Position numbers and translations under genes: made by a program
Shown here: one piece after another, positions 49,723-61,295 of the stretch
Numbering within the stretch: the stretch's first letter is position 1
How the letters are laid out: each line of letters begins with the position of its first letter
Assembly: GCA_017562135.1 (NCBI GenBank)
Contig: QEYB01000841.1
Coordinates: 744,001 to 808,000, forward strand
Direction of reading: 5' to 3'
Length of the DNA: 64,000 bases
From: Dipylidium caninum
Taxonomy: Eukaryota; Platyhelminthes; Cestoda; Cyclophyllidea; Dipylidiidae
Notes under the pieces: generated by a model
Seen by the model: the letters and a program-made list of their open reading frames with translations, nothing else
Database searches by the model: none
What the model was told of the DNA's origin: nothing

Positions 49723-51690
49723 GAGAGAGGGGGAGAGTCATAGTTACTCCCGTCAGTCTGTACGTGAATCTAAGATTTGATAGTTAGCCACTAAGTCGCG
49801 GCGCCACAAATAAATCTTCCCGTTGGTTTAATTTCTTGTCAGAACAAGTCATCCTTTTGCTTCCTAAGCCTGTGCCAAGTATTCTAAACAGCAGGGCAAG
49901 AATTGTGAAGGATGAGTTGGAACAGCCTCGTCCTGTGTGCTTCAACTCCTCGCCTCCTTGTGGTATTGCGGTGGCTGCTAAACCCCATGTGGGATGCATT
50001 CGTGAGCGCCACTTTTTTACCTCCAATTCCGAAATGTTGTCTCTCTCTCCCCCTTTAAAACTCTCGCTTCGAACGAGTTAAAGTCCAAAATTTCGCGACT
50101 GAAAATCAAATTTTTACCGCAAAAAAGCGGAAATTTTATAGGAGGAGGCAATTGCATTTTGCCCTACGAACATGTTCTTCATTTCTCCACACGATGGCTT
50201 GAGGGGAAGACGATTTTGCCCTCCGCTTTCCCCTTCATCCCCACCATCATCCTTCTCATCATAATCTTCTGCCCTGCCCCGTCCCGCCCCGCCCCGCCCC
50301 CTCCTCCCCACTCTGTCATGAATTGTAACCGGTAAAGTTAAATTTAGTTGAGACAGGAAGAATGCAGCCCAAGTGATGAACAAAAGACCAACTTCATGGT
50401 TTTAGTGAGTCACCGGGAAGTCACTTTTTTGTGTTCATGTGAAGCCGACACCTCTACGCTACGAGGCAACGGTAGACGAAAGTTAACAGGGGGTGAAATC
50501 ACATTCCTTGGTGGCGAAAGTAGAAACCGATTTCTGACTCAAAGTGACTCTGTGCCCTGGGCTTCAGTCACCGTTATTGAAGAACCCGGACCGACAATGA
50601 GTTTTGAAGGTGTCAGAGGCGCGACGACTTAAATGTTCGCGTCACTTGGTCAAGGTACAGCTCGACAGCCAGACAAGTTGGCCTTTTTTCGTCTGGAGAC
50701 AACAAAGGGGGGACGAAATACTGTGAAAGCACTTGGCAAAGTTAACGATAAAACACTGGCTTTAAACGGAGAGCCTTGTTTACTTCGACCGCGATAGCAG
50801 AAAAAGGAGGTTAAACGGAGGAGACTCAAGGGGACGAAACCACTTTGATCCGATTTGCTTCACAGAATGAAAGCAATTGCGCGGTGGAAGGAGGATTACT
50901 GCCTGCACCACCGTTCCATTCCTCTCGACTAACTAACTCCTGAGTCTTCTCACTGCAGAGTGGTATAAATTGACAGCAAAGAGAGTTTATTTGAAAGGTG
51001 TCATCCTCTAAACTTCATCTCGTGGCCCTCACCTCAAGGTGGAGTTAACAGTTAATCTCGTCATTACAAAATGTTCGTCGGCCGATCGTTTATCTGTATT
51101 TATTCCCTCTATCCGCCGATCATGTTAACCAAAAGTCCCACGGAGTACACGATAAACCTTTGATGTCAGGAGGCTGTCGTCACAGCATTAGAGCTTAACT
51201 CTGTGGCAAAGAATCCCGCCACGCGTGTCGCGGATAATCAGAAAACTAGTAAATTGTCAAACAAACCGCCTGTTACTCAGGAGAAGCAGCGAATTTCCTC
51301 ATTAAGTGATCCAGGCTATGCTGTGTAAAGGATAGTCATTGAGAAAACTATTTCACTTGCACCATTCTTTCCAGCAGCCCCGACTATGACATTAAGAAGC
51401 CAAAATTCAGAGATAGGACAAGTGAAAACTGTTTACAGAAAGGTTTTTCGTCCCTGGGATGGACGCTAGAGAATCAACCGTCAGCGTTTTTCGGGTAGCA
51501 TGAACCTTGCCTACTTCTCAATTGGCGTACGGTCAATGTTTGGCGGAGATACCGGAAATTGTGGTAAAAATAAAAATTGGAGAAGCTCACCCACCGACAA
51601 TAGACTCAAGATTGGGAGATAAGACAAGTAAAGGCGGCTTACTGACAGGATTTTCTTTCGACGGAATGGAGGATTCTGGAAATGGGGGAT
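49723..51690. other. Intronic stretch with no supported gene
   Basis: Non-coding sequence with short frames only. A CCCGC-rich run lies at about 50276-50302. Nothing else stands out. Confidence 0.55.
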
Positions 51691-52743
51691 AGGGCTTGTG
51701 CTACCTCGCCAAACAGTCGAGAGTGCTCGAGTTCACCGCACTTGTCAACTAATTGCCAAGTGGAAACCCTGCGCCCGTTTAGCGATGCTCTCACACCCCT
51801 CCCCTCCTCGACTCCTCCAACACTGCGAAGCCCATTTCGAAGGCGCAGCTGACACACACGCCCATTCGGTGCCCCAGAAGGAATCGAATCACTGAGAGTG
51901 GGACGAGGAAGAGCCCATGTGGCGGGTTGAGAGGAAATGCAGACCGACGAGGAAGACCGATGCCGTGTTGCGAAGTGGACGGATTGCGAGAGAGGCAGTT
52001 CAACTGGTGTTCACACTCCGCCAACACAGCCTGCAACTCCTTTGTCAGCCAGTGCTGTTGCCCGTAGAATGCGTCCTCGCGACTGCGTCTGCTCGGTCCA
52101 GCCGCGTCGCCGACCACCATCGACGCCTCCGATAAACGCGTCGTCCTCCGTCCACCACCACGGCAGTGACGGGCCCACTGACCGGTCGACCGAGAGCCGT
52201 GCACACATACTGCCAAAAAATGCGCTTGTCACATTCACCCTTCATCTCTGTCACCCACCACACTCCCTCAAACAACGTCTGACATGCGATCCCCAACTCA
52301 TTACAAAGCCACGGATTAAGCGATGGTGGAGGTGGAGGTGAAGGTGGCGATGTAGACGGGTTTTTTCCTGCCACGTCCCACAAATATGGGAGAGGTGAGG
52401 TGACTTCCAGCCTCGCTCCGTCAACCACGTGCCCACATCGCCTCGACGACCGATGCGAGGACTCAGTTAGTCCTGTACGGCGTCGAGCCCTTCCCCCCTC
52501 TTATACGACTCAGCCCCCACTTTTCGTACGCCATTTCCGTGACCACAGGAATAACTCGTTCCTTTCTTCGTGCCGATGACACTTCACACGCGCGTACACA
52601 AACACCGAAGGGGAAATAGAGGGAGGGGGAGAGAGAGGCTGAAGGATTCGCTTTTGGTTAATAATTCACACCACCGACACTTGTCGCCTCCACGGTAGGA
52701 AGGGGTTTTGTTTAGTAGCGGACGTGGAGGGGAGCAGAGGTTG

Positions 52744-52780
52744 GGCATCCCGGCATCCCGGCATCCCGGCATCCCGGCAG
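52744..52780 (+). repeat. 8-bp minisatellite (GGCATCCC) x4
   Basis: Four perfect copies of GGCATCCC followed by GGCAG. Confidence 0.9.
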
Positions 52781-53061
52781 CCTCCACCTACTCCTTCTTC
52801 ATCATCCCTGGCCCCACCTGGCAAACATGGACGAGCTCACCTTAATCGTCTGCCCACGTGGGCGACCCTCCGCCATACGCGCATTCGCGGAGCTGCAATG
52901 CCACGGGCCTCCCCACTCGACGCGACTGTCGCAGAGCGCAGCATGGCGAGGGAGCCTCGGATGGTGGAGCACCGAGGATTAGGCGGTAACCAGCAGCCAA
53001 CCGATGTGCTAACAGCAAGTTCACCTCAGACCTCGCAGATGCCACACTTCAACGAGACAAC

Positions 53062-53089
53062 CGACACACGACACACGACACACGACACA
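53062..53089 (+). repeat. 7-bp minisatellite (CGACACA) x4
   Basis: Four perfect head-to-tail copies of CGACACA. Confidence 0.9.
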
Positions 53090-53740
53090 ATTGAGCCCGG
53101 CGGCGCTACACACGCACGCAAACACGCAGCTTATAACGCGAGAGGCGCTGTCTCCCAGAGTGTGGGTTGACAGATGCCTTCGCACGGGTGATGGGAGAAC
53201 ACGAACCGCCTCTCCGCTGTACCAGTACCCGTTCACACACTCTCGCCTCTGCGTCCTCTCCTCCCTCGCACGCAAAAATGCACTCCTTTGTCTGGCAGAA
53301 ATGCCTCACTCGAGGGTGATGGAGAGATCGCACGCTTTTGTGACAGGCACAGAGGGACGCGTGAGCCGGCGAGGTGATACATCAGCGCTTTGTTAACTCG
53401 TCCCGACCCCACGGCACTTCCAGTGCCTCCGAGGTCTGCGATGCTTGTGACTAAGGCAGTCTCCGCTGCGACAGTCGCTTGCAGCTGAGAGAGCTATCCA
53501 ACCTCCCACCCCCGCCCCCACCCCATACCTCCACCCGCCACCCCTCAACCCCCACCTGCCACCCTCCTCACCTGTCAGGGCAGCGTCCGCTCTCTCCGCA
53601 CCTCTCTGTTCACACCCTGTCGAGTGAAAGGCCACCCACCGACGTCCGGTCCCCCCCTCCCCCCTTCCCCCGCACTCCGACTCGCTTCTCATCAGATCAC
53701 GGCAACTTCGCTGGCCCACGCCTTCCTCCGCACTCATCAC

Positions 53741-53774
53741 TCCTCCTCCTCCTCCTCCTCCTCCTCCTCCTCCT
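53741..53774 (+). repeat. (TCC)11 microsatellite
   Basis: About eleven TCC units inside a pyrimidine-rich stretch of several hundred bases (53480-53960). Such mirror-symmetric pyrimidine tracts can form triplex DNA. Confidence 0.9.
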
Positions 53775-53806
53775 CTCCGCGCACACGCCTCTTCCTCTCC
53801 CTCACC

Positions 53807-53834
53807 CTTCATCTTCATCTTCATCTTCATCTTC
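53807..53834 (+). repeat. (CTTCAT)n hexamer repeat
   Basis: Four CTTCAT units followed by CTTC. Confidence 0.85.
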
Positions 53835-53933
53835 CTCTCCCTCCTCCCTCCTCTTCTCGTGTGCTCCAGCGGAGCTTCCCACTGACACCGTTGTTTACAC
53901 GCATCCTCTTCTCACTTTCACCTTCACCATTTC

Positions 53934-53954
53934 CTCGTCCTCGTCCTCGTCCTC
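53934..53954 (+). repeat. (CTCGTC)n hexamer repeat
   Basis: Three CTCGTC units and a partial unit within the same pyrimidine-rich stretch. Confidence 0.8.
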
Positions 53955-53973
53955 TTCCACCTACTCACTCACT

Positions 53974-54004
53974 CGACCGACCGACCGACCGACCGACCGA
54001 CCGA
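53974..54004 (+). repeat. (CGAC)n tetranucleotide repeat
   Basis: Nearly eight perfect CGAC units, ending the repeat-dense block. Confidence 0.9.
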
Positions 54005-54010
54005 AGGATT

Positions 54011-54746
54011 CAATTCTGTGGTCAACGGACAGCCACGACGGGCATATTCGCACGGTTGACATCATCAATCCGGCATCACGGCATCCAACCGGCGTCTCAG
54101 ATTGCGCTCACGGCAACCATTCCACAGTGTCGCATCACGCCACATTCTAATGCGGTTGATGGCCTCCAGAAACATCCGAAACGGCCTCCTCTAACCGCGT
54201 GAGTGGCCGAAAGGCGAAAGACGGAGAATTCTCGAACTGCCCCCCATCCGCTTGAAATGGGCAAGAGGGTGGCGATGCTCTCGATGATTTAAAGCAGCAT
54301 ATGAAGTGACCTCAGTGGCCGGAGAAAAGGCTAAAATACATCCGATCAACAACTATTGTAGTTAATAGTCGGGGTAAAAATCAGACCCCGCAAGAAGTAG
54401 AAATTCTTTAGCTGTTGCGCAAATCCATCTGCCCCTTCCAAAGACCCAACCCGCACCTTGCTCCTCTTCCACCTTCATCGGCTTTTCTGCTTCCTCGGAT
54501 CACCCCAATAGTTTTGATGAATTTTGAAATTTGAATTACGGAAATGAAAAAGCTCATGAAACAAAAAGGACGACACTACCCCTCGCATGCAATCATCTTC
54601 TCCTTGTTAAAAACGCCACTTTTCTTGCGCTAAACAATTAGTGATGACGTTGACTGAGGGAAGAATTTCCATTCCCGAGTACTCCCTCTATGTCCTTCTC
54701 CGACTTCAGCTATGTTCCTCATCCCTTTCCTGCTTTCCTTTCACAG
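54011..54746 (+). other. Giant-intron 3' end and acceptor
   Basis: Non-coding sequence that ends in a pyrimidine-rich stretch (about 54710-54744) and a TTTCACAG acceptor directly before the second GRIN1 exon. The reading frame happens to be open for about 35 codons before the acceptor, but that translation does not resemble GluN1. Confidence 0.75.
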
Positions 54747-55114
54747 ACCACACGTTGGAACCCACAATTTCTAACTCAGATGTCACTTTTACCCATTCCA
54801 TAGGCAAGGTGACCAAGTACTGCTGCTACGGTTACTGCATCGACCTCCTCCGACGATTAGCCAAGCCCACAGGTCTCCACGAGAATTTCACCGCCTTCAC
54901 GTATGAGCTGCATCTGGTGGGAGACGGTCAGATGGGAGATGAACGGGTGGGCGCGATGAATGAGACCAAAGTGTGGAATGGCATTGTCGGTGAATTGACC
55001 AGTGGCATGGCCGATCTCTCCGTCGCCCCGATGACCATTACATCGGAGAGGGTCACTCGGCTGGAATTCACCAAACCCTTCAAGTACCTCGGAATCACAA
55101 TTCTTATCAAGAGG
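54747..55114 (+). CDS. GRIN1: NMDA receptor GluN1 homologue, S1 exon b (partial gene)
   Basis: This exon encodes the larger part of the GluN1 S1 ligand-binding lobe (about 123 residues). It contains [17 protein letters not shown] (Cys454/455 and YGFC equivalents in human numbering), [23 protein letters not shown], and APMTITSER, where the Pro, Thr and Arg that bind the glycine ligand are conserved. [15 protein letters not shown] just precedes the linker to the channel. It differs from vertebrate GluN1 by a longer loop before CCYGYC, a short insertion after RRLAK, and Met in place of glycine-stacking Phe484. The acceptor is TTTCACAG and the donor is AGG|GTGAGA at 55115, leaving phase 0. The pore and S2 exons are not in the window. 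Confidence 0.93.
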
Positions 55115-58100
55115 GTGAGAAAACCCACTTGTGTGTACACACCATCATGGTTTTACTCTCTCTCCCGGTCCTTTTCTGCCTCTTAGGCATCGAGTTGTTA
55201 CACTTTCTTTTCGAGCTGACTGAAACAATAGCTTTGAGTGTGCCTCGGACGGTGTCGTCGGACGAATTTAACTCTTGTCCAGAAAGATCAGCCAGTGGAC
55301 TTGGTGCTGCATGCATGAGTGTTCTTGGGCTTATCTCCCGTGGGCATTTCGAGTGGACATTTAACACGGACGAAATTCTCCTCAGGCAGTTTTGGCTACT
55401 TAATAAACAACTATGGCAAGTCGTGTGTATTCAAATAGCAAGTACAACCGTTTAGTTTTACGTGCTGATATTCGTTTCGGTAAAAGAAGCGAGAAAATAC
55501 CTCTCTACATACATGTAAGGTTGTATTTAATGTTTCCCGAAGTGTTTTGAACCATGATTCCGTTCGGTCTCCGCTTTAGTAAAACAATCGGCACTTCACG
55601 TTGCTTTTTCCCTGGCGTCACCTATCTAAATCTCAAACTCTCATTAATCTGGAACACAACTGGTGCCTCTCACTCGATTATTCTGCTTTCGACGTGTTTC
55701 GTTGTGTCACTACTCGAGAAAAATGCCTGAAATGGTTAAAGAAGTGGGCCGCAGGGCGAAACTGCTTCCCCACTGCTTGGAGACATGATAGACTGTCAAA
55801 GAGGACTTCACCGACCTTCGATGCAAGGGAAAAATAGCCTCGTGAGGGGACATGGGTCTTGTCCTCAAGTCGGAAGTCAGCGGAAGTCAGGCAGGACACC
55901 TGGGTTGCACCAGACCAACTTGGCGGCCAGACCGACGGAAATGTTGGAGATTCTCGGGTATTATCTCGCTCTCCATCAACATGTCAATGTCAAGGCAATT
56001 GGTTCCACGCTTAATCTAAAGGGAGAACAGTTCATGACCAGGATAATCCTTTCCTTGCTATCGACTTGGAAACTGTGAAACACGTGTTGTCATCAACGAC
56101 TGGGGAAGTCATGTATGGCTCTTCGGAAAAAATCTTTATTTCCGGAGTTAAAGAACGAGCCAAAGTCTCTTATAACAATATGTTGCTAACTCTGACTTAT
56201 TTCTTAAAAACAATATGGACGATGCGGTAAAATGCCACATTGTCGAGAGGTAATTCGACGTGTCGACAGCAATTGAAGCGTCCTGCCATCACGCAGTAGC
56301 TTCGCGCTGTGCCGACTGAGGGATGTTGGCCGTTATTTCCTCACACGGGGCGTCTTCTACCCTCGGCCACGAAGGTTTAATGTTTCGGAGCGAATTGCAA
56401 CCTGCCTTCCTTCCCGTACCACAGTTTCGCTTTGTGTTTGTGTCCTCGGACTTTCACGCGGGGGGTTGAAATGCGAGCCAAAACTTGGGAATTTTTTTTA
56501 ACATTAGGCCAATACAGAAGGCGTCGAATCCAACGGATTCTCAAAGTGCTCCCATCTCCATTTCTCCCTCACCTAAAAAATGTTGCCCAAACATCTCAGC
56601 ATTTTTGGTCCACCTCCTCTCAAATTTGGTAACGATATAAGAACTGCAAAGAGAAGTGAACTAGAGGACTTGACACAATCTCCCTCCTTCCTCTCCTCCC
56701 CCTCCTCCCCCATCCTCTCTCACTCTCGCGGGTCCGCTTTGGCAGGGAGGAGTCGCCTCGAGGCCCCTATTTTTTCAAAAATTTTGTCTGAAAGGTGCTT
56801 TCGATGTTGCAACTTTCCACTACCGATCTAATGTTGTGGCCTTATTGTAAGGAAAGAAGGAAGGATGGCGCTTGGGACATTCCCTCCTCCGCTAAGCACA
56901 ACATTTTCTGATGAAATTTTGGCTTAGAAATGTGTCTTACCTCCTCCTTTGTTTGGTCGTCTTCCATTACCAAACGAAAGCCACCTTTCAGTAGAAGTGA
57001 TGGTTTGGAGCGAACGAGAGACCGACAACCGTGTGTCACGAAGAAGTGACAAAGATGCAAACTTGCTCTTGTCATATCACCTTACAGAGCGAAGTTTTTT
57101 TTGAATTTGTCAAGAGGAATTGAAGTTTCACGTGGTCGTCGAGCGTTGTCATGCCCACTTGCCCATGAAGTTGCCGATCATTCGTGTGGACGACGCATTA
57201 GTTAAATTTACTCTCCTCATCATTTATTTTACTTAGGTGGCCGTAGTGATGGCCACTTCTTATCCACTTCACCAAAACGTGTTGTTGTGTGTCTGCGTGT
57301 GATGTGAATTCCGCAGTCGTCCTCCATTCTTCCGATTGTCTACCTCCAGGCTCCTCGGCGATACCCACAAAGCCGGAAAAAATTTTTTTTTCGGAACCAA
57401 AATCGCGTCTTTTTTAATTAGTGTTTATCAGAGTTTGTTGATCTGCTCCATAAATCATTCTTGAGTCGTATACAAAAAGCGAATGCGAATTACGTTTTGT
57501 TTTGCAACTGGTGTTCTCGCAATATGTAATAAAAATGTGAGTACGAACAAGTTAAAATGTTAGGAAAGAGTAAGACGAACATCTTTAACATTTAAAAGTA
57601 AAAATATCGCAGTAACCAAAAAACGTCCGTTTCATAGTTTTCAACCCCTTATTATTTTTTTTCTCTGTCGAAAATTGTCATGTTATAGCGCAACTAATTC
57701 AATATCTCTAACATGTTTATAATCTCCATCAGAATTTTCACGGATTGTGTCCAGATTAAGTCGTCGCTAATTTTATGGTTGCTTTCATGACAATCGACTC
57801 CACGTCGAGGCATGATGGCGGCAAAGTGGAGAAGGCGTGTTTGGAGCCTCATAGGGGGCGGTTGGTGCGCAAAGGAAAGGTCTTGGCTGCGTTCAGATGC
57901 ACTTGAAGGCTTCTAGTTGTGGCTGTGAATTATCTTGGAGATATATTTTAAAGAATAGGTTTTAATTCCACATCAGCGCGTCAAGAATTGGTCCAAAGAG
58001 ACAGTTTTGGAGGTGTCGTTCCACGGCGAACACTTGTACCTTCCGATATGCTCCAAATTTCAATCTTCCGCAGTCTCGGAGACGCTGGTATATTTGCAAC

Positions 58101-58936
58101 GCCATCACTCAAATCAACACACGCACAGCACCTTCTCCCTCATTAAACGTCGCTGTCAAAAAGTGGTTTCATGTGCAGGTGAAATAATGTATGGGTCTGT
58201 GAAAAACCCAGTTTGCCCAGACCGCACACTTCCGCGCTGATTAACGCGTTGGACAGTCTCTCTGAAACGTCTCATGGGGAGGCTCCTTGATTGTCCACCC
58301 CCGTCTAAAGCCCGTCATTCGGTGGAGCATGGATCTTTTATTCCAAGCCCCAAGTTCTCGGTACAAAGAGAGGAAAAGTGTCGTCAAATTGTCAGATCCT
58401 CTTTCGTCTTAGTCACATTGACGAAGATATTAGGAGAGGACACGGACACGTCTTCTCCTCCTCCTCATCCGTTTCAAGTGACTCAACCACATTTAGGCAC
58501 TGTGGAGTTGACAAATGGTTAAAATGTCATCTGCCTCGTGGTCTGATGGCTTCCTGTCTTCCACTGGCCACCCTGAGCCCCTCCCCCTCCCCCTCCCCCC
58601 CCCCGCCCTCCATAGTGGATATTAGTAGGTACCTTTCAAACGCGGTAATCTTCACTCCGATCGCACTTTCCACAGAGGTGATATGAACAGACTGAGTCAT
58701 CACCAGTTTCCGAAGCACGTTCTCAACCCTTCTGATGTTATCTCGACCCTTTTGGATAGGTACTTTGCCACTATGAGTTCACTTTGCCAGAGGCAGAAGT
58801 GTATTGTCGCCCTCACCTCAGTCGAAGTAAAGTAAAACCTCTCTAATCCGTATTCATTGACATTGGGGAAGGGGGCAGGAATTGTCGCGGGTCGAGCGGG
58901 CAACAAGTTGGGCTTAAAAGACGCCCTGACGCTATC
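55115..58936 (+). other. Downstream GRIN1 intron, no further exon seen
   Basis: This begins with a strong GTGAGA donor. I searched frames for the next expected GluN1 block (pre-M1 linker, M1 and the pore segment) and found none here or further to the window end. No other gene is supported. Confidence 0.65.
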
Positions 58937-59201
58937 TGCGCCCCTTTGACCGCCTTTTCGAAAGGTATATCCAACGAGATTGGTTTATACCGTGACTTTC
59001 TCTTGCCGAGCCCTTGGGAATCCTGCGCCTGTCGGAGGGCGAATTGTGTGCTACTCCCGAAAAGGCGAATTCCAGCACGATAGGAAGAAGTGGGAGGGGA
59101 GGAGGATGTTGAGGGGTTTCGCCAGTCTTGACGACAAAACCATCTCTCGTCAGACTACCGACACAACCAGTAACCTCCAAAATTGATGATGAGAGCGGCA
59201 G
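58937..59201 (+). repeat. Tandem repeat F, unit 1
   Basis: This unit aligns with 59234-59471. Shared ordered words are GCCTTT(T/C)CGAAAG, TTGGTTTATACC, AACTCCCGAA-like ACTCCCGAA, AGGCGAATTCCA, GTTGAG and CTTGACGACAAAA. It is an old tandem duplication of about 265 bp with no coding content recognised. Confidence 0.8.
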
Positions 59202-59233
59202 TTTGGTGCTATAAAACTCTTAGACGCTACCAA

Positions 59234-59471
59234 TGCCTCTCTAATCGCCTTTCCGAAAGATAAAGCCAGGTAGTGATCAGCTAAGTTGGTTTATACCATA
59301 GCTTCTACTTCCCGAACCCTTGGAGACTCCTACGCTTGTTGGAAGGCGAACAGCGTGCCACTCCCGAAGAGGCGAATTCCAAAACGAAAGGAAGAGGAGG
59401 GTGTTGAGAAATTTTTCCATTCTTGACGACAAAATCATCAGTAGCCTTCACGATGAATAATGAGAGCGAGT
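59234..59471 (+). repeat. Tandem repeat F, unit 2
   Basis: Second copy of the preceding unit in the same orientation. An unassigned frame of 85 codons starts inside it and runs to 59680. It has no recognised domain, and its first third is repeat sequence. Confidence 0.8.
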
Positions 59472-61295
59472 ATTCGTCTTGCGAATTAGTGAAACTCCTT
59501 AGAACACGACAATTAATGGAGACTTTGGTGACGGCCGAGGAAGTGAATGCTAAGTTGGCCTTCCTCGGGATAGTTTGCGACTTTCTCCAATTGCTGATTT
59601 ATTTTGATGCCTTTACTACCGAAGAGTGGAAGAGGCTTAAACCCTCGTTGGCAAGAAATGTGGGACAAAGTTTGGCTTAGGCGGTTGAGGTAGAAGCACA
59701 TCAACGTATCGCCCGATGTTGGATGTAGTTTTCAGAGAGCAGAATACCCGTGCACAATAGCCCATAGAGGCGCGGTGCTGTACGGCACTGAGCGGCACAA
59801 GAAAGGTTACCGCCAGACTGACGCATATGATTTATAATGCATGTAAACAATGGTCGTCGCTGAACCCCCCGCCTGGCTCCCTCCACCTCCGAGTCCCGCC
59901 CCGTCCCGCCCCGCCCCGTCCCGTTCCTCGAGTCAACACGCCCGATATATGCACAAAAAACATTCAATCGCCCCACTTGCCGCGAAATGCGGTTTCGTGG
60001 AATCGCGAGGTTGGTAGGTGCGAGGCCAGTTTTCCCACTCAGATACCCCAATCCCGGGCAACAGTTCCTCCATTGGCCATCCAATCAACAAGTTGAAGAA
60101 TCTGAGGAGTGTACTAAGGTCTGAGAGCAGTGAAGACGGAGGAAATCTTGAAATCTGACGAACTGCGCTCCAGTCTTGGTGTTCACAGAGTCAAAACTGC
60201 CTTTCCATGACACCGGGCGATTTGACCCAAAAGAACAAGAGGAGTTTTTGCATACTCTTCCCGATCACCCATGCAACCGAGCGTTTTATAACATCCACTT
60301 CATTGGCGGTTGTGTAACTCCGTACAGGAGGTGAGAGGAATGTAGGTAAATAAAGTGGACATTGGGCAAATGTTTACTTATCGCCTGTCAAAACGGTGGT
60401 TTACAACCGACAAGCCTGTCCGCCTGTCTGGCGCGCAGTGTACAGAGCCAGTTCAAGTGGCATCATCGGGGACTCCACCGCTTTTTGTTGCTTTTGAAAG
60501 GACAACAGGAAATGCGCTAGTCTGTAATGCGTCTGTATGGCCCCATTCGACGGCGGGGGATGGAAAGAATCATCACTTAGTGCATGTCCTCAAAGTTCCT
60601 CGACAAATACCCGCGGCAGCGTGCCGGAAAGTCATTTCTCCGTTGACGTTGCGTTGATCGGGAGGAATTCAGTCGTATATTACCATTAAGGGGTGCTTTC
60701 AGATCTGGAGACAAGATGCCGACGAACCGAGAGAATGTGAGGTGACCGATGATTGCCCCGACCCTCGTTGAGGAGGCAGGTGACACGTTGACTTGACTTC
60801 CCGGAGTGTTTTGTGCGATAGACCGATGAAGGCGACATTTGACTTGTCACACCGGTGAGGAATGAAGACGCCTATCTTCTTCCTCAAGATGCATGAAATT
60901 TAGGTGTAGTTTTTGACTGGCGGAGTCTGAGAATGAATTACCACACCTCCCATCAGGGTAGATGTGCAACTCTTGTAACAGTATCGTGGGATACGTGACT
61001 GGTTGTTCTTGAGAGAGTCAAGAAAAATTTGTGCTCCGTGTGAGGTGTGGCTCGGTTAATTGCTACGACTGATCTTCTCTTCCTGTTGGCGGGGGGTTCA
61101 GCCGAGGGGTTCCTTTTCTCCACCGAGAATTACTTCTTGGTGCCAGACCGCACAGCGGGCGAGTAGAACGTGACGTTTGCGTTTCTAGAAAGGACGGTCA
61201 ATTGTCAATTACTCGTTAAGGCGGTCCTTGTGCTGGGGAAAAATAATTTTTGACTACTGTACACGCCTCCAGAGTGATTGTGACGCACTTTATTA
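59472..61295. other. Intronic stretch with no supported gene
   Basis: Non-coding sequence with a CCCCGTCCCG-type run at about 59894-59926. Frames at 59701-60084 (minus) and 60355-60657 (plus) have no recognised domain. Confidence 0.55.

Larger units (their letters stand above)
51691..54010. other. GC-rich, simple-repeat-dense block near the intron end
   Basis: This block is visibly richer in G, C and CpG than its neighbours and contains a dense set of unrelated short tandem repeats from 52.7 kb on. Long frames on both strands (for example 51791-52216 and 52045-52428 minus, 53479-54150 plus) follow from the scarcity of stop codons in such sequence, and I recognise no domain in them. It could be a promoter-like or replication-related region, or simply low-complexity DNA. 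Confidence 0.55.
593..54746 (+). other. Giant intron (54,154 bp) inside the GRIN1 S1 domain
   Basis: This intron runs from the GTGCGT donor at 593 to the TTTCCTTTCACAG acceptor ending at 54746, which is preceded by a long pyrimidine tract. The upstream exon leaves one base (G) and the downstream exon begins AC, which rebuilds an Asp codon and keeps the frame. Protein homology runs across the junction without a missing conserved block, so no additional constitutive exon is required. The intron hosts an antisense LRR receptor gene, mariner and Tc1-like remnants and several local duplications. An unseen alternative exon cannot be excluded. Confidence 0.8.

Noticed and set aside
53479..54202. Two overlapping frames of 223 and 192 codons rich in Ser, Pro and Leu
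   Set aside because: They are translations of TCC, CTTCAT, CTCGTC and CGAC simple repeats. The same stretch is open in several frames.
59423..59680. 85-codon frame with a plausible-looking helical sequence
   Set aside because: Its start lies in tandem repeat F and it has no recognised domain or splice partner.
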